Shown here piece by piece: positions 1 through 7,705 of a stretch of DNA of 13,227 nucleotides. Source of the DNA: HGM05232 sp964646495 (GTDB lineage: Bacteria; Bacteroidota; Bacteroidia; Bacteroidales; Muribaculaceae); NCBI GenBank assembly GCA_964646495.1, contig CAZYEO010000066.1, positions 1-13,227 on the forward strand. The letters run 5' to 3'. Made by a program: the position numbers and the translations under genes. Every line of letters starts with the position of its first letter. Position 1 is the first letter of the stretch. The notes beneath the pieces were generated by a model that saw only the letters and a program-made list of their open reading frames with translations, did no database searches and had not been told where the DNA came from.

Positions 1-1
1 C

Positions 2-166
2 AGATTTGCAGGTGTTTATATTTATGAGATGGCTAAAAAGTTTTCCAAAATATTTTTTATTATAAATATTTTATGCATATTGTTGCTTGTATTTGTAAAT
101 TTAAGTAGCTTTGTATTGTCGGAAGATATGGAGAAAATACCTCCGGTAAATTCATTAACACTATAA
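2..166 (+). CDS. 3' end of an unidentified membrane-anchored protein (5' end outside window)
   Basis: An open frame enters from the left edge and ends at TAA 164-166, 11 nt before nrdD. It gives about 54 C-terminal residues: RFAGVYIYEMAKKF, then a strongly hydrophobic stretch (roughly residues 17-40, rich in I, L, F, V) that looks like one transmembrane helix, then a short polar tail ending PPVNSLTL. An in-frame ATG lies at 29-31, but the frame stays open upstream of it to the edge, so a truncated larger protein is more likely than a small complete one. I do not recognise the family. The stop codon placement just ahead of nrdD and the hydrophobic, lysine-flanked segment support a real coding end, but the piece is too short for certainty. 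Confidence 0.5.
   Translation, partial: RFAGVYIYEMAKKFSKIFFIINILCILLLVFVNLSSFVLSEDMEKIPPVNSLTL
82..113 (+). promoter_or_regulatory. Candidate Bacteroidota-type promoter for nrdDG
   Basis: TAGCTTTG at 106-113 matches the Bacteroidota -7 consensus TAnnTTTG exactly. GTTG at 82-85, 20 nt upstream, is a three-of-four match to the -33 TTTG element. Transcription would start near 119-121, giving a 5' leader of about 58 nt. The promoter would lie inside the 3' end of the upstream gene. A short GGAG/CTCC stem (130-133 with 141-144) falls in the leader. Confidence 0.5.
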
Positions 167-177
167 ATTACAGAAAG

Positions 178-2385
178 ATGATACAAGTAGTTGTGAAGCG
201 CGATGGACGTGTCGTGGGCTATAACGAAGAAAAAATTAAAGCTGCGATACGCAAAGCAATGCTCCAAACTGAAATCGGGGAGGATGAATCTCTGATACAA
301 AAAATCACCGATCGTATATCTACAAAAGGTAAAGAGCGAATGACGGTTGAGGAGATTCAAGATCGTGTAGAACTTGAGTTAATGTCGTCGCCCCGCAAGG
401 AGGTGGCAAAGCGTTACATTGCTTATCGCGACCAACGCAGCATTGCGAGAAGAGCTCACACGCGCGACATCTTTCTGAGCATTATCGAAGCAAAGAATAA
501 TGAAATCACCAGGGAGAATGCCAATATGAATGCCGATTCTCCAGCCGGGATGATGATGAAATTTGCGAGTGAGACCACAAAACCATTCGTAGACGATTAT
601 CTACTGGGTGCCGAGGTGCGTGATTCTGTGCGTCATGGATATATGCATATACATGACAAAGATTATTATCCTACCAAGAGTCTCACCTGTGTACAGCATC
701 CATTGGATAGAATATTGAAATATGGATTTACAGCCGGACATGGTGAATCCCGTCCTGCTAAACGCATAGAGACGGCGAGCATTATAGCTTGTATCTCAAT
801 GGAAACGGCACAAAATGAAATGCATGGCGGACAAGCAATTCCGGCATTCGATTTCTATTTGGCTCCATTTGTACGTAGCTCATTTATTGAGGAAGTGAAA
901 AATCTTGAAAATCTTTCGGATGAAGATTATTCGTCCTTATATAATAAAGAAATAAAGGATTTTATCACCCAACCTCTTGATGGATTGCAAGGTGAGGCGA
1001 GAATCCTTCAGCACGCCATTAATCGTACAGTTGGGCGTGTGCATCAGGCAATGGAAGCGTTTATTCACAACATGAACACTATTCATAGCCGTGGTGGAAA
1101 TCAAGTAGTGTTTAGCTCAATCAACTATGGAACTGATACATCTGCCGAAGGTCGATGTGTAATTCGTGAACTTCTTACATCCACTTACGAAGGAGTAGGT
1201 AATGGTGCTACGGCTATTTTCCCGATTCAAATATGGAAGAAAAAAAGGGGAGTCAGCTATCTACCGGAAGATCCGAATTATGACTTGTATAAATATGCTT
1301 GTAAAGTAACAGCACGCCGTTTCTTTCCAAATTTTGTGAATCTTGACGCAACATTTAATCATCATGAAAAATGGGATGCTAACGATCCCGAACGCTACAA
1401 ATATGAAGTAGCTACCATGGGATGCCGTACACGAGTGTTTGAAAATAGATATGGCGAAAAAACTTCGATAGGACGAGGAAATATATCGTTTACCACCCTG
1501 AATATTGTGAGAATGGCAATCGAAGTTATGAATATCAAAGATGGGCAAGAGAGAATCGAATTGTTTTTCAAAAAACTTGATGAAACTCTTGATGTTGTTG
1601 CAAGACAACTTTGCGACAGATACGATTTTCAGCGCACGGCACTTGCCAAACAATTCCCTTTGTTAATGACAAGATTATGGAACGGTAGCGAAAATTTGAA
1701 ATCTACCGATACAATAGAGAGTGTAATTAATCAAGGTACTTTAGGCATCGGTTTTATTGGCTTGGCTGAGGCTCTTGTGGCTCTAACCGGAAAACATCAT
1801 GGAGAAAGTGAGGAAAGTCAGAAACTCGGTTTGCGAATTGTGTCGCACATGCGTAGTCGTGCCAATGAATTTTCAGAAAAATTTGGGCATAATTTCAGCG
1901 TTCTTGCTACACCGGCTGAGGGGCTATCGGGTAAATTCACTTCAAAAGATCGTAAAACATTTGGTGAGATAACAGGGGTGACAGATAGGGAATATTACAC
2001 CAACTCTAATCATGTGCCAGTGTATTATCATTGCTCGCCACGACATAAGGCAAAGGTTGAAGCTCCATATCATGAACTTACTCGTGGCGGACATATTTTT
2101 TATGTCGAAATCGATGGTGATGCCACACACAACCCTGAAGCTATCTCTGATATAGTAGATTTAATGGACAAACACAACATCGGTTACTGTTCAGTGAATC
2201 ACAATCGCAACAGATGTTTGGGATGTGGATATGAAGATGCAGTTGAAGATTTGAAAACTTGCCCTAAATGTGGAAGTGAAGATATTGATAAATTGCAACG
2301 TATTACCGGCTACTTGGTAGGCACAACCGATCGTTGGAATCAAGCAAAGCTTGCCGAATTGCATGATCGTGTGATTCATGAATAA
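178..2385 (+). CDS. nrdD: Anaerobic (class III) ribonucleoside-triphosphate reductase
   Basis: This glycyl-radical enzyme reduces ribonucleoside triphosphates to dNTPs without oxygen, in the cytoplasm. It has 735 residues, near the usual length (E. coli about 712). Residues 1 to about 95 form an ATP-cone regulatory domain (VVKRDGRVVGYNEEKI near the start). Cys171 (TCVQHP) and Cys416 (ATMGCRTRV) fit the conserved active-site cysteines, the latter the thiyl-radical residue at the finger-loop tip. The C-terminus has a four-cysteine zinc site (Cys680, 683, 695, 698) and the glycyl-radical motif RITGYLVG with Gly711. All key residues are present, so the gene looks functional. The ATG at 178 places the ATP cone at the N-terminus as in the family. 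The stop overlaps the start of nrdG by 8 nt, implying coupled translation of enzyme and activase. Confidence 0.97.
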   Translation: MIQVVVKRDGRVVGYNEEKIKAAIRKAMLQTEIGEDESLIQKITDRISTKGKERMTVEEIQDRVELELMSSPRKEVAKRYIAYRDQRSIARRAHTRDIFLSIIEAKNNEITRENANMNADSPAGMMMKFASETTKPFVDDYLLGAEVRDSVRHGYMHIHDKDYYPTKSLTCVQHPLDRILKYGFTAGHGESRPAKRIETASIIACISMETAQNEMHGGQAIPAFDFYLAPFVRSSFIEEVKNLENLSDEDYSSLYNKEIKDFITQPLDGLQGEARILQHAINRTVGRVHQAMEAFIHNMNTIHSRGGNQVVFSSINYGTDTSAEGRCVIRELLTSTYEGVGNGATAIFPIQIWKKKRGVSYLPEDPNYDLYKYACKVTARRFFPNFVNLDATFNHHEKWDANDPERYKYEVATMGCRTRVFENRYGEKTSIGRGNISFTTLNIVRMAIEVMNIKDGQERIELFFKKLDETLDVVARQLCDRYDFQRTALAKQFPLLMTRLWNGSENLKSTDTIESVINQGTLGIGFIGLAEALVALTGKHHGESEESQKLGLRIVSHMRSRANEFSEKFGHNFSVLATPAEGLSGKFTSKDRKTFGEITGVTDREYYTNSNHVPVYYHCSPRHKAKVEAPYHELTRGGHIFYVEIDGDATHNPEAISDIVDLMDKHNIGYCSVNHNRNRCLGCGYEDAVEDLKTCPKCGSEDIDKLQRITGYLVGTTDRWNQAKLAELHDRVIHE

Positions 2386-2866
2386 TAATCTTGAAATAAA
2401 ACTTCGTGTACTCAAAATAGTTGAGGGTACATCTGTGGATGGTCCCGGATTAAGAACCTCTATCTATTTTGCCGGCTGTCGGCATCGCTGCGAGGGGTGT
2501 CATAATCCGCAATCGTGGGATTCCAAAGGTGGTGTTGAAATGTCGATAGAAAGTATTCTTAGAGTTATCGAAGAAAATGATTTTAATGTCACATTCTCCG
2601 GAGGAGATCCTATGGAGCAATGTGACAAATTAATACCGCTTGCGAAAGCAATAAAAGATACCCTACGTAAAACAATATGGTGCTACACAGGATACACTTG
2701 GGCGGAGATATGTCAATCTTCATTATTCATGCAATTAATGGAATATGTGGATGTACTCGTGGATGGTCGCTTCGAATTGTCAAAGAAAGATTCATCACTT
2801 CTCTTTTGTGGAAGCAGTAATCAACACCTTATTGATACCAAAACCGGGGATTTAATTTCATTATAA
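2378..2866 (+). CDS. nrdG: Anaerobic ribonucleotide reductase-activating protein (radical SAM)
   Basis: NrdG uses a [4Fe-4S] cluster and S-adenosylmethionine to generate the glycyl radical on NrdD. The 162-residue length is typical. The radical-SAM motif CxxxCxxC is seen as Cys34, Cys38 and Cys41 (GCRHRCEGCHNPQ), preceded by EGTSVDGPGLRTSIYFAGC, a family hallmark. The SAM-binding GGD-type motif follows at residues 74-79 (SGGDPM). The ATG at 2378 lies inside the last codons of nrdD (8-nt overlap), which fixes the start and the operon pairing. There is no sign of truncation. Presence of nrdDG indicates the capacity for anaerobic DNA precursor synthesis, expected in an obligate or facultative anaerobe. 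Confidence 0.96.
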   Translation: MNNNLEIKLRVLKIVEGTSVDGPGLRTSIYFAGCRHRCEGCHNPQSWDSKGGVEMSIESILRVIEENDFNVTFSGGDPMEQCDKLIPLAKAIKDTLRKTIWCYTGYTWAEICQSSLFMQLMEYVDVLVDGRFELSKKDSSLLFCGSSNQHLIDTKTGDLISL

Positions 2867-2897
2867 TATGCTGTGTCCTTTATTTTTAGTAGTTTTG
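2867..2897 (+). promoter_or_regulatory. Candidate Bacteroidota-type promoter for the ABC exporter operon
   Basis: TAGTTTTG at 2890-2897 is an exact TAnnTTTG -7 match. TATG at 2867-2870, 19 nt upstream, matches three of four bases of the -33 TTTG. The start site would be near 2903, leaving a leader of about 25 nt. The -7 element lies between the two arms of a perfect inverted repeat (2876-2919). Confidence 0.5.
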
Positions 2898-2919
2898 TCA
2901 AAATTATTCAAATAAAGGA
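2876..2919. repeat. Perfect 10-bp inverted repeat straddling the ABC-operon -7 element
   Basis: TCCTTTATTT (2876-2885) and AAATAAAGGA (2910-2919) are exact reverse complements separated by 24 nt. The centre of symmetry is at about 2897, the end of the candidate -7 element. If transcription starts near 2903 the left arm is not transcribed, so a DNA operator is one reading. In read-through RNA from nrdDG the arms could pair and cover the purine-rich AAAGGA just ahead of the ABC start codon. No T-run follows, so an intrinsic terminator is unlikely. Confidence 0.5.
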
Positions 2920-2927
2920 TAGAGTTT

Positions 2928-3872
2928 ATGGATTTACTACAAGTTGAGAATGTTTCCAAGCATTATGCTTCACATACTGCATTGGATAATGTTTCGTTTA
3001 ATGTGCCGGAAGGTAGTATTTATGGACTTCTTGGTCCAAATGGGGCAGGAAAGACAACTATGATTAGGATTATTAATCATATTACAGCTCCGGATAGTGG
3101 AAAAGTAATACTAAACGGACATCAGCTATGTCAAAGTGATATTTATCATATTGGATATTTACCGGAAGAAAGAGGGTTGTACAAGAAAATGAAGGTTGGA
3201 GATCAAGCCTTGTTTTTTGCACGATTAAAAGGTCTTTCAAATCAAGAAGCCAGGAAGCAATTACAAGCATGGTTTGAGAAATTTGATATTACTGATTGGT
3301 GGGGTAAAAAAGTAGAGGAATTATCGAAAGGTATGGCTCAAAAAGTACAGTTTATAACCACAGTATTGCATCAGCCTAAATTGCTTATTTTCGATGAACC
3401 TTTTTCAGGATTCGACCCAATAAATGCAAATATGCTCAAAGAAGAGATTTTGGAGCTAAATAAACAGGGCGCAACCGTGATTTTTTCCACTCACAATATG
3501 ACGAGCGTAGAGGAGATATGCGACCATATAACTTTAATTAATAAATCTCACAATATATTATCGGGCAATGTTGAAGACATTCGCCGTCAATATTGTGATA
3601 ATACGCGTACAATGACTTTCAAAGGTGATGCGGTATCCCTTGAGATGGCTCTTAAAAATCATGCTTCTGTGATAATGACCAATAATGATACACAGGAAAT
3701 TAAAGAATCTAAAATTGAAATTCTACCAGATAGCTCTCTTAAAGATGTAATATCTATTGCGAATGAAGTTGTTGAAATTCATTCTATTGTGGAAAATATC
3801 GCAACCATGAACGATATTTTTATTAAAACAGTACAAGATTATAACTTAAAAAATCAGATTAATGAAGAATAA
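2928..3872 (+). CDS. ABC transporter ATP-binding protein (NatA/YhaQ-like exporter ATPase)
   Basis: This is the ATPase subunit of an ABC-2 type exporter, acting on the cytoplasmic face of the inner membrane. All nucleotide-binding motifs are visible: Walker A GPNGAGKT (36-43), Q-loop region GYLPEERGLY (76-85), signature LSKGM (132-136), Walker B LLIFDEP (152-158) with catalytic Glu157, D-loop SGFDP (160-164) and switch His189. At 314 residues it is longer than a bare ATPase. About 100 residues after the switch form a C-terminal extension of the kind found in this subfamily (DUF4162-like). Its stop overlaps the permease start by 11 nt, so the two are cotranscribed. The substrate is unknown: relatives are described as sodium or drug exporters, and nothing here decides it. 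Confidence 0.9.
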   Translation: MDLLQVENVSKHYASHTALDNVSFNVPEGSIYGLLGPNGAGKTTMIRIINHITAPDSGKVILNGHQLCQSDIYHIGYLPEERGLYKKMKVGDQALFFARLKGLSNQEARKQLQAWFEKFDITDWWGKKVEELSKGMAQKVQFITTVLHQPKLLIFDEPFSGFDPINANMLKEEILELNKQGATVIFSTHNMTSVEEICDHITLINKSHNILSGNVEDIRRQYCDNTRTMTFKGDAVSLEMALKNHASVIMTNNDTQEIKESKIEILPDSSLKDVISIANEVVEIHSIVENIATMNDIFIKTVQDYNLKNQINEE

Positions 3873-5172
3873 CTTGGGCATAATAATTGGTCGTGAATTT
3901 TCAGAGCGCACCAAGAAAAAGAGTTTTATAATAGTTACAATTCTTACTCCTTTATTTATAATCGGGTTAATGTTTTCGCCGGTATTATTTCTCCTATTGT
4001 CTAATCCTGACACTAAGGAGGTGGTAGTGATAGATAATAGTGGAATTATAATGAATAAGTTGGAGAACACCGGTGAAGTCGTTTTTCTTGAAACAAAACT
4101 TGCTGCAGATTCTGCACGTGCGAAATTTACTGATAGTTATGCAATTTTGATAATCGGAGATGATATCGTAAATAATCCCTCAAATGTAAAACTATTTCTC
4201 AACAGTGTGGCTTCGATGAGTGTAGAAAATAATATATCATCACAAATGAAAAAAATCATTGAAGATGAAAAATTGAAAGGATATAATATTACAGATTTAA
4301 ATAAGATTCTGAAAGAAGTAAAAACCGATGTATCGATACAATCCTTCAAAAATGAATCGGAAGGGGAAGAGGCTAAAACATCATCAATGATGTCCTATGC
4401 ACTTGGAATGGCTCTCGGATTGTTCCTATATATGTTCCTGTTATTATATGGTCAGATGGTGATGACCAGTGTAATCGAGGAGAAAAGCTCTCGGGTACTT
4501 GAGGTGATGGTTTCATCTGTAAGCCCATTTTATTTGATGCTTGGTAAAATTCTTGGTGTGGCGAGTGTGGCTGCTCTTCAAATTTTTATATGGGGAGCAC
4601 TTATAGTGGGAGTAGCTTCCATGATTCCATTATTTTTGCCTGAAAATATAGCACAAGGTATAGCAATGGCTGGTTCGAGTTCTGCCGCAACTGCACCATC
4701 TTCTATAGATCCAGAGTTGATACAGGCTCTTCTTATGGTAAGTGATATAGGATTTATAATTCAGATTCTTGTATATCTATTGCTGTTTTTGATTGGTGGA
4801 TTTCTACTCTATGCGGCGATGTTTGCAGCCGTAGGATCAGCTGTAGATAATATTCAAGATGCATCCCAATTGCAATTACCAATAACATTGCCAATCATTT
4901 TAGGCTTTATTATTCTTACGACAGTTATGCAAGATCCGAATAGTCAATTGGCTGTGTGGTGCTCAATGATTCCTCTTACATCTCCCATTGTGATGCTCGG
5001 TCGCATCCCTTTCGGAGTGCCGGCGTGGGAAGTTATTGTGTCGCTTGTGATTCTATTTGCTTCATTTATCGCTGTAGTGTGGTTAGCCGCCAAGATTTAT
5101 CGTGTAGGTATATTTATGTATGGCAAGAAACCATCTTTGAAAGAAATGATTAAGTGGATGCGATACAAATAA
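3862..5172 (+). CDS. ABC-2 type exporter permease (NatB/YhaP-like)
   Basis: This is the membrane partner of the preceding ATPase (436 residues). It starts with a cytoplasmic GREFSERTKKKSF segment, a first helix at about 22-46, and a large extracytoplasmic domain at about 50-175. Further helices lie near 176-203, 232-259, 298-325, 342-358 and 390-412. The conserved cytoplasmic motif VIEEKSSRVLEVMVSSVSP (204-222), followed by LMLGKILG, is characteristic of the ABC-2 family 3 permeases, as is VGSAVDNIQDASQLQLPI (324-341). An unusual Ser/Ala/Gly-rich loop (268-281) precedes the fourth helix. The start codon is inside the end of the ATPase gene, indicating translational coupling. The transported substrate cannot be told from the sequence. 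A basic C-terminal tail (KKPSLKEMIKWMRYK) faces the cytoplasm. Confidence 0.88.
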   Translation: MKNNLGIIIGREFSERTKKKSFIIVTILTPLFIIGLMFSPVLFLLLSNPDTKEVVVIDNSGIIMNKLENTGEVVFLETKLAADSARAKFTDSYAILIIGDDIVNNPSNVKLFLNSVASMSVENNISSQMKKIIEDEKLKGYNITDLNKILKEVKTDVSIQSFKNESEGEEAKTSSMMSYALGMALGLFLYMFLLLYGQMVMTSVIEEKSSRVLEVMVSSVSPFYLMLGKILGVASVAALQIFIWGALIVGVASMIPLFLPENIAQGIAMAGSSSAATAPSSIDPELIQALLMVSDIGFIIQILVYLLLFLIGGFLLYAAMFAAVGSAVDNIQDASQLQLPITLPIILGFIILTTVMQDPNSQLAVWCSMIPLTSPIVMLGRIPFGVPAWEVIVSLVILFASFIAVVWLAAKIYRVGIFMYGKKPSLKEMIKWMRYK

Positions 5173-5194
5173 AAGTGAAAACATCAGGTTCTAC

Positions 5195-5225
5195 TTTTAG
5201 TTTGCACCCATTTACACTATCTTTG
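5195..5225 (+). promoter_or_regulatory. Candidate Bacteroidota-type promoter for tgt-lptG
   Basis: TATCTTTG at 5218-5225 matches TAnnTTTG exactly. TTTT at 5195-5198, 19 nt upstream, is a three-of-four match to the -33 TTTG. A perfect TTTG at 5201-5204 is too close (13 nt) to be preferred. The start site would be near 5231, within the 81-nt gap after the ABC permease, leaving a leader of about 20 nt. Confidence 0.55.
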
Positions 5226-5253
5226 TAGGCTGAAAATAAAGGAACAATTTTTT

Positions 5254-6384
5254 ATGGATTTTGAATTAGTAACTACTGATAAAAATAGTAATGCTCGTGC
5301 AGGGGTGGTGAAGACTGCTCACGGCGACATTCAAACCCCTATATTCATGCCGGTGGGAACGGTGGGCTCGGTGAAAGCCGTGCATGCACATGAATTGCGT
5401 GATGATATAAAGGCTCAGATAATTCTGGGAAATACATATCATCTTTATTTGCGTCCCGGAACTCATATTTTAGAACAAGCAGGTGGACTGCATAAGTTTA
5501 ATAGTTGGAACGGACCTATTCTTACCGATAGTGGTGGATTTCAAGTATTCTCTCTCTCTTCAAACAGGAAACTAAAAGAAGAGGGGGCATATTTTCGTTC
5601 TCATATTGATGGGTCAAAACATTTATTTACACCCGAGGGTGTAGTGGATATTCAACGTTCTATAGGTGCCGATATAATGATGGCTCTTGATGAATGTCCT
5701 CCGGGCACTGCAGAGTATGACTATGCAAAAAAATCGTTGGGCCTTACACAACGTTGGCTTCAACGTGGTTGGAATCACTTCAATGAAACAGAGGGAAAAT
5801 ACGGATATAAACAAGCATTTTTCCCAATAGTACAAGGATGTGTATATCCCGATTTGCGTAAAGACTCAGCAAAATTTGTAACCGATCTCGGCGCAGAAGG
5901 GAATGCAATCGGAGGATTGGCTGTAGGGGAACCTACCGAGAAAATGTATGAAATGATTGAATTGGTAAATGAAATTCTACCGACAGATAAACCTCGCTAT
6001 TTAATGGGAGTGGGAACACCAGCGAATATCCTTGAAGCGATAGAAAGAGGGGTGGATATGATGGATTGTGTGATGCCTACTCGCAATGGGCGCAACGGGA
6101 TGTTGTTTACTCGTCATGGCATAATGAATATGCGTAATAAAAAATGGGCAGACGACTTTTCTCCTATCCAAGAAGATGGAGCCTCATATGTCGATATTCA
6201 ATATTCAAAGGCTTATTTGCGCCATCTTTTCATAAGTCAAGAATTGCTTGCCATGCAAATTGCTTCTATTCATAACCTTGCATTTTATTTGTGGCTTGTG
6301 GGTGAAGCGCGCAAGCACATATTAGCCGGTGATTTCAAGCCTTGGAAAGATGAAATGGTGATAAATGTTACCAGACGATTATAA
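5254..6384 (+). CDS. tgt: Queuine/preQ1 tRNA-ribosyltransferase (tRNA-guanine transglycosylase)
   Basis: TGT exchanges guanine-34 in tRNAs for Asp, Asn, His and Tyr with preQ1 in the queuosine pathway (cytoplasm). The 376-residue TIM-barrel protein has the substrate-site motifs TDSGGFQVFSL with Asp92, MALDECPPG with Asp146 and Cys148, and the nucleophile motif GVDMMDCVMPTRNGRNG with Asp271 (equivalent to Z. mobilis Asp280). QGCVYPDLR and GGLAVGEP are also family motifs. Oddly, the C-terminal zinc motif CxCxxC is absent: the matching segment reads DGASYVDIQYSKAYLRHLF, with Gly309, Ser311 and Asp314 where cysteines are expected, while the fourth ligand, a histidine, remains (His340). The catalytic core is intact, so activity is still likely. 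The ATG at 5254 fits the family N-terminus. The LptG-like gene follows 11 nt downstream, in the same likely operon. Confidence 0.95.
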   Translation: MDFELVTTDKNSNARAGVVKTAHGDIQTPIFMPVGTVGSVKAVHAHELRDDIKAQIILGNTYHLYLRPGTHILEQAGGLHKFNSWNGPILTDSGGFQVFSLSSNRKLKEEGAYFRSHIDGSKHLFTPEGVVDIQRSIGADIMMALDECPPGTAEYDYAKKSLGLTQRWLQRGWNHFNETEGKYGYKQAFFPIVQGCVYPDLRKDSAKFVTDLGAEGNAIGGLAVGEPTEKMYEMIELVNEILPTDKPRYLMGVGTPANILEAIERGVDMMDCVMPTRNGRNGMLFTRHGIMNMRNKKWADDFSPIQEDGASYVDIQYSKAYLRHLFISQELLAMQIASIHNLAFYLWLVGEARKHILAGDFKPWKDEMVINVTRRL

Positions 6385-6395
6385 TATTCTGTAGA

Positions 6396-7646
6396 ATGAA
6401 ATTTAATTTGCCATTTTCCTCGTTAAAATTTAGGAAGCAGAAAGATTCTCCTGAGAAAAATAAAAAACAAAGGAGTTTCAATGATTTGTGTGCTTCAGCG
6501 CGCAAGAATGGGAAAGATACATGGCAAAAAAATAAAAAAATAAGATGGGAAGATATTAAAAACTTCCGTATCCCGGGAGTTAAAATTCTCGATAGATATA
6601 TTATACGTAAATTTTTGGGATCGTATGTCTTTTCAATCGTTCTTTTGCTGGCTATTGTAGTAGTTTTCGATATTAATGAAAAATTGGATGCAATGCTCGA
6701 AGCTCCATTGAAAGCTACGGTTTTCGATTATTTTTGGAATTTCTTGCCATACTTTGCCAATCAATTCAGTCCGCTATTTACATTTATTGCGGTGATATTT
6801 TTTACGTCAAAACTTGCCGATCACTCCGAAATTATAGCAATATTATCGAGTGGGGAAAGTTTCCGTAGATTACTTGTGCCATATATGATCTCTGCCACAA
6901 TAATAGCCGGGCTTACATTTTATCTGAGTGCATATGTGATACCTCCAGCCAATATAAAGCGTATAGAATACACTAATAAATATGTGAAAAACAAGAAAGT
7001 GGATTACGGTACAAATATTCAACTTCAAGTATCACCCGGTGTAATTGCCTATATTTCGCGATATGACAATAATGCTAAAACGGGCTATCGCTTTTCTCTT
7101 GAAAAATTTGAGAAAAAAGTGCTAAAATCAAGACTCACAGCCCAGTCGGTGAGCTATGATACATTGTACAGATGGAAGATACGCGATTATCTTATCCGTG
7201 ATTTCAATGGATTGAAAGAGGAAATACGTAAAGGCTCACAGATGGATACTATTATATCTATAGAGCCAAAAGATTTTCTCATTTCAAAGAATGATCAAGA
7301 AATGCTAACCTCACCGCAACTCAAAACCTATATCGAAAAACAGAAACAACGTGGAGTTGCCAATATAAAGAATTTTGAAATAGAGTTAGAAAGACGATAT
7401 GCCATGACTGCCGCTGCCTTTATTCTTACTATAATAGGGATGGCATTATCATCCCGCAAAGTGAGGGGTGGAATGGGGGTTAATCTCGGTATCGGATTGG
7501 CATTAAGTTTCTCATATATATTATTTACTACTGTTACTGCTACATTTGCAGTGTCGGGGTATACATCTCCACGTGTTGCAATGTGGATTCCTAATGTTGT
7601 GTATATGATAATAGGGATATATCTATATCGTAAAGCTTCTGTATAG
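6396..7646 (+). CDS. lptG: LptF/LptG-family LPS export permease
   Basis: Family members are the inner-membrane permease halves of the Lpt system, which moves LPS across the periplasm with the ATPase LptB and LptC/LptA. The 416-residue protein shows the usual plan: three N-terminal helices (about 74-92, 112-138, 161-182), a periplasmic beta-rich domain (about 190-330) and three C-terminal helices (336-352, 361-386, 395-411). The cytoplasmic motif SEIIAILSSGESFRRLLVPY (144-163), between helices 2 and 3, is characteristic. The amphipathic entry DRYIIRKFLGSY is also typical. An extra N-terminal stretch of about 60 residues, with 19 Lys/Arg in the first 63, precedes the core. No Met lies between Met1 and Met100, so the extension is probably real. 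Choice of LptG over LptF rests on its position after tgt and is an inference. Confidence 0.85.
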   Translation: MKFNLPFSSLKFRKQKDSPEKNKKQRSFNDLCASARKNGKDTWQKNKKIRWEDIKNFRIPGVKILDRYIIRKFLGSYVFSIVLLLAIVVVFDINEKLDAMLEAPLKATVFDYFWNFLPYFANQFSPLFTFIAVIFFTSKLADHSEIIAILSSGESFRRLLVPYMISATIIAGLTFYLSAYVIPPANIKRIEYTNKYVKNKKVDYGTNIQLQVSPGVIAYISRYDNNAKTGYRFSLEKFEKKVLKSRLTAQSVSYDTLYRWKIRDYLIRDFNGLKEEIRKGSQMDTIISIEPKDFLISKNDQEMLTSPQLKTYIEKQKQRGVANIKNFEIELERRYAMTAAAFILTIIGMALSSRKVRGGMGVNLGIGLALSFSYILFTTVTATFAVSGYTSPRVAMWIPNVVYMIIGIYLYRKASV

Positions 7647-7647
7647 G

Positions 7648-7664
7648 ATTGAGGGCTCAATTTT
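7648..7664 (+). terminator. Weak hairpin immediately after lptG
   Basis: ATTGAG (7648-7653) and CTCAAT (7656-7661) are exact reverse complements starting 2 nt after the lptG stop. They give about a 5-bp stem with a GGGC tetraloop, followed by a short T run (7661-7664). It could be a minor intrinsic terminator for tgt-lptG, but the stem and T-run are both short. Confidence 0.35.
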
Positions 7665-7705
7665 AAAATATTAGAGCGAAATTATATTTTTTTTGTGGAG
7701 TTGAG

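Noticed and set aside
22..360. Minus-strand open frame of 112 codons spanning the nrdD start
   Set aside because: It overlaps the 5' end of nrdD and the tail of the upstream + strand gene, has no recognisable motif, and reads as an AT-rich shadow frame.
1261..1653. Minus-strand open frame of 130 codons inside nrdD
   Set aside because: It is opposite the NrdD catalytic core, including the thiyl-radical cysteine region, and encodes nothing recognisable.
4956..5153. Same-strand 65-codon frame in the ABC permease
   Set aside because: It is out of frame within the last third of the permease, whose own frame has clear helices there.
5170..5199. Inverted repeat TAAAAGT / ACTTTTA after the ABC permease as a terminator
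   Set aside because: The 7-bp stem is almost all A-T, overlaps the stop codon and is followed by GTTTGCACCC rather than a T-run.
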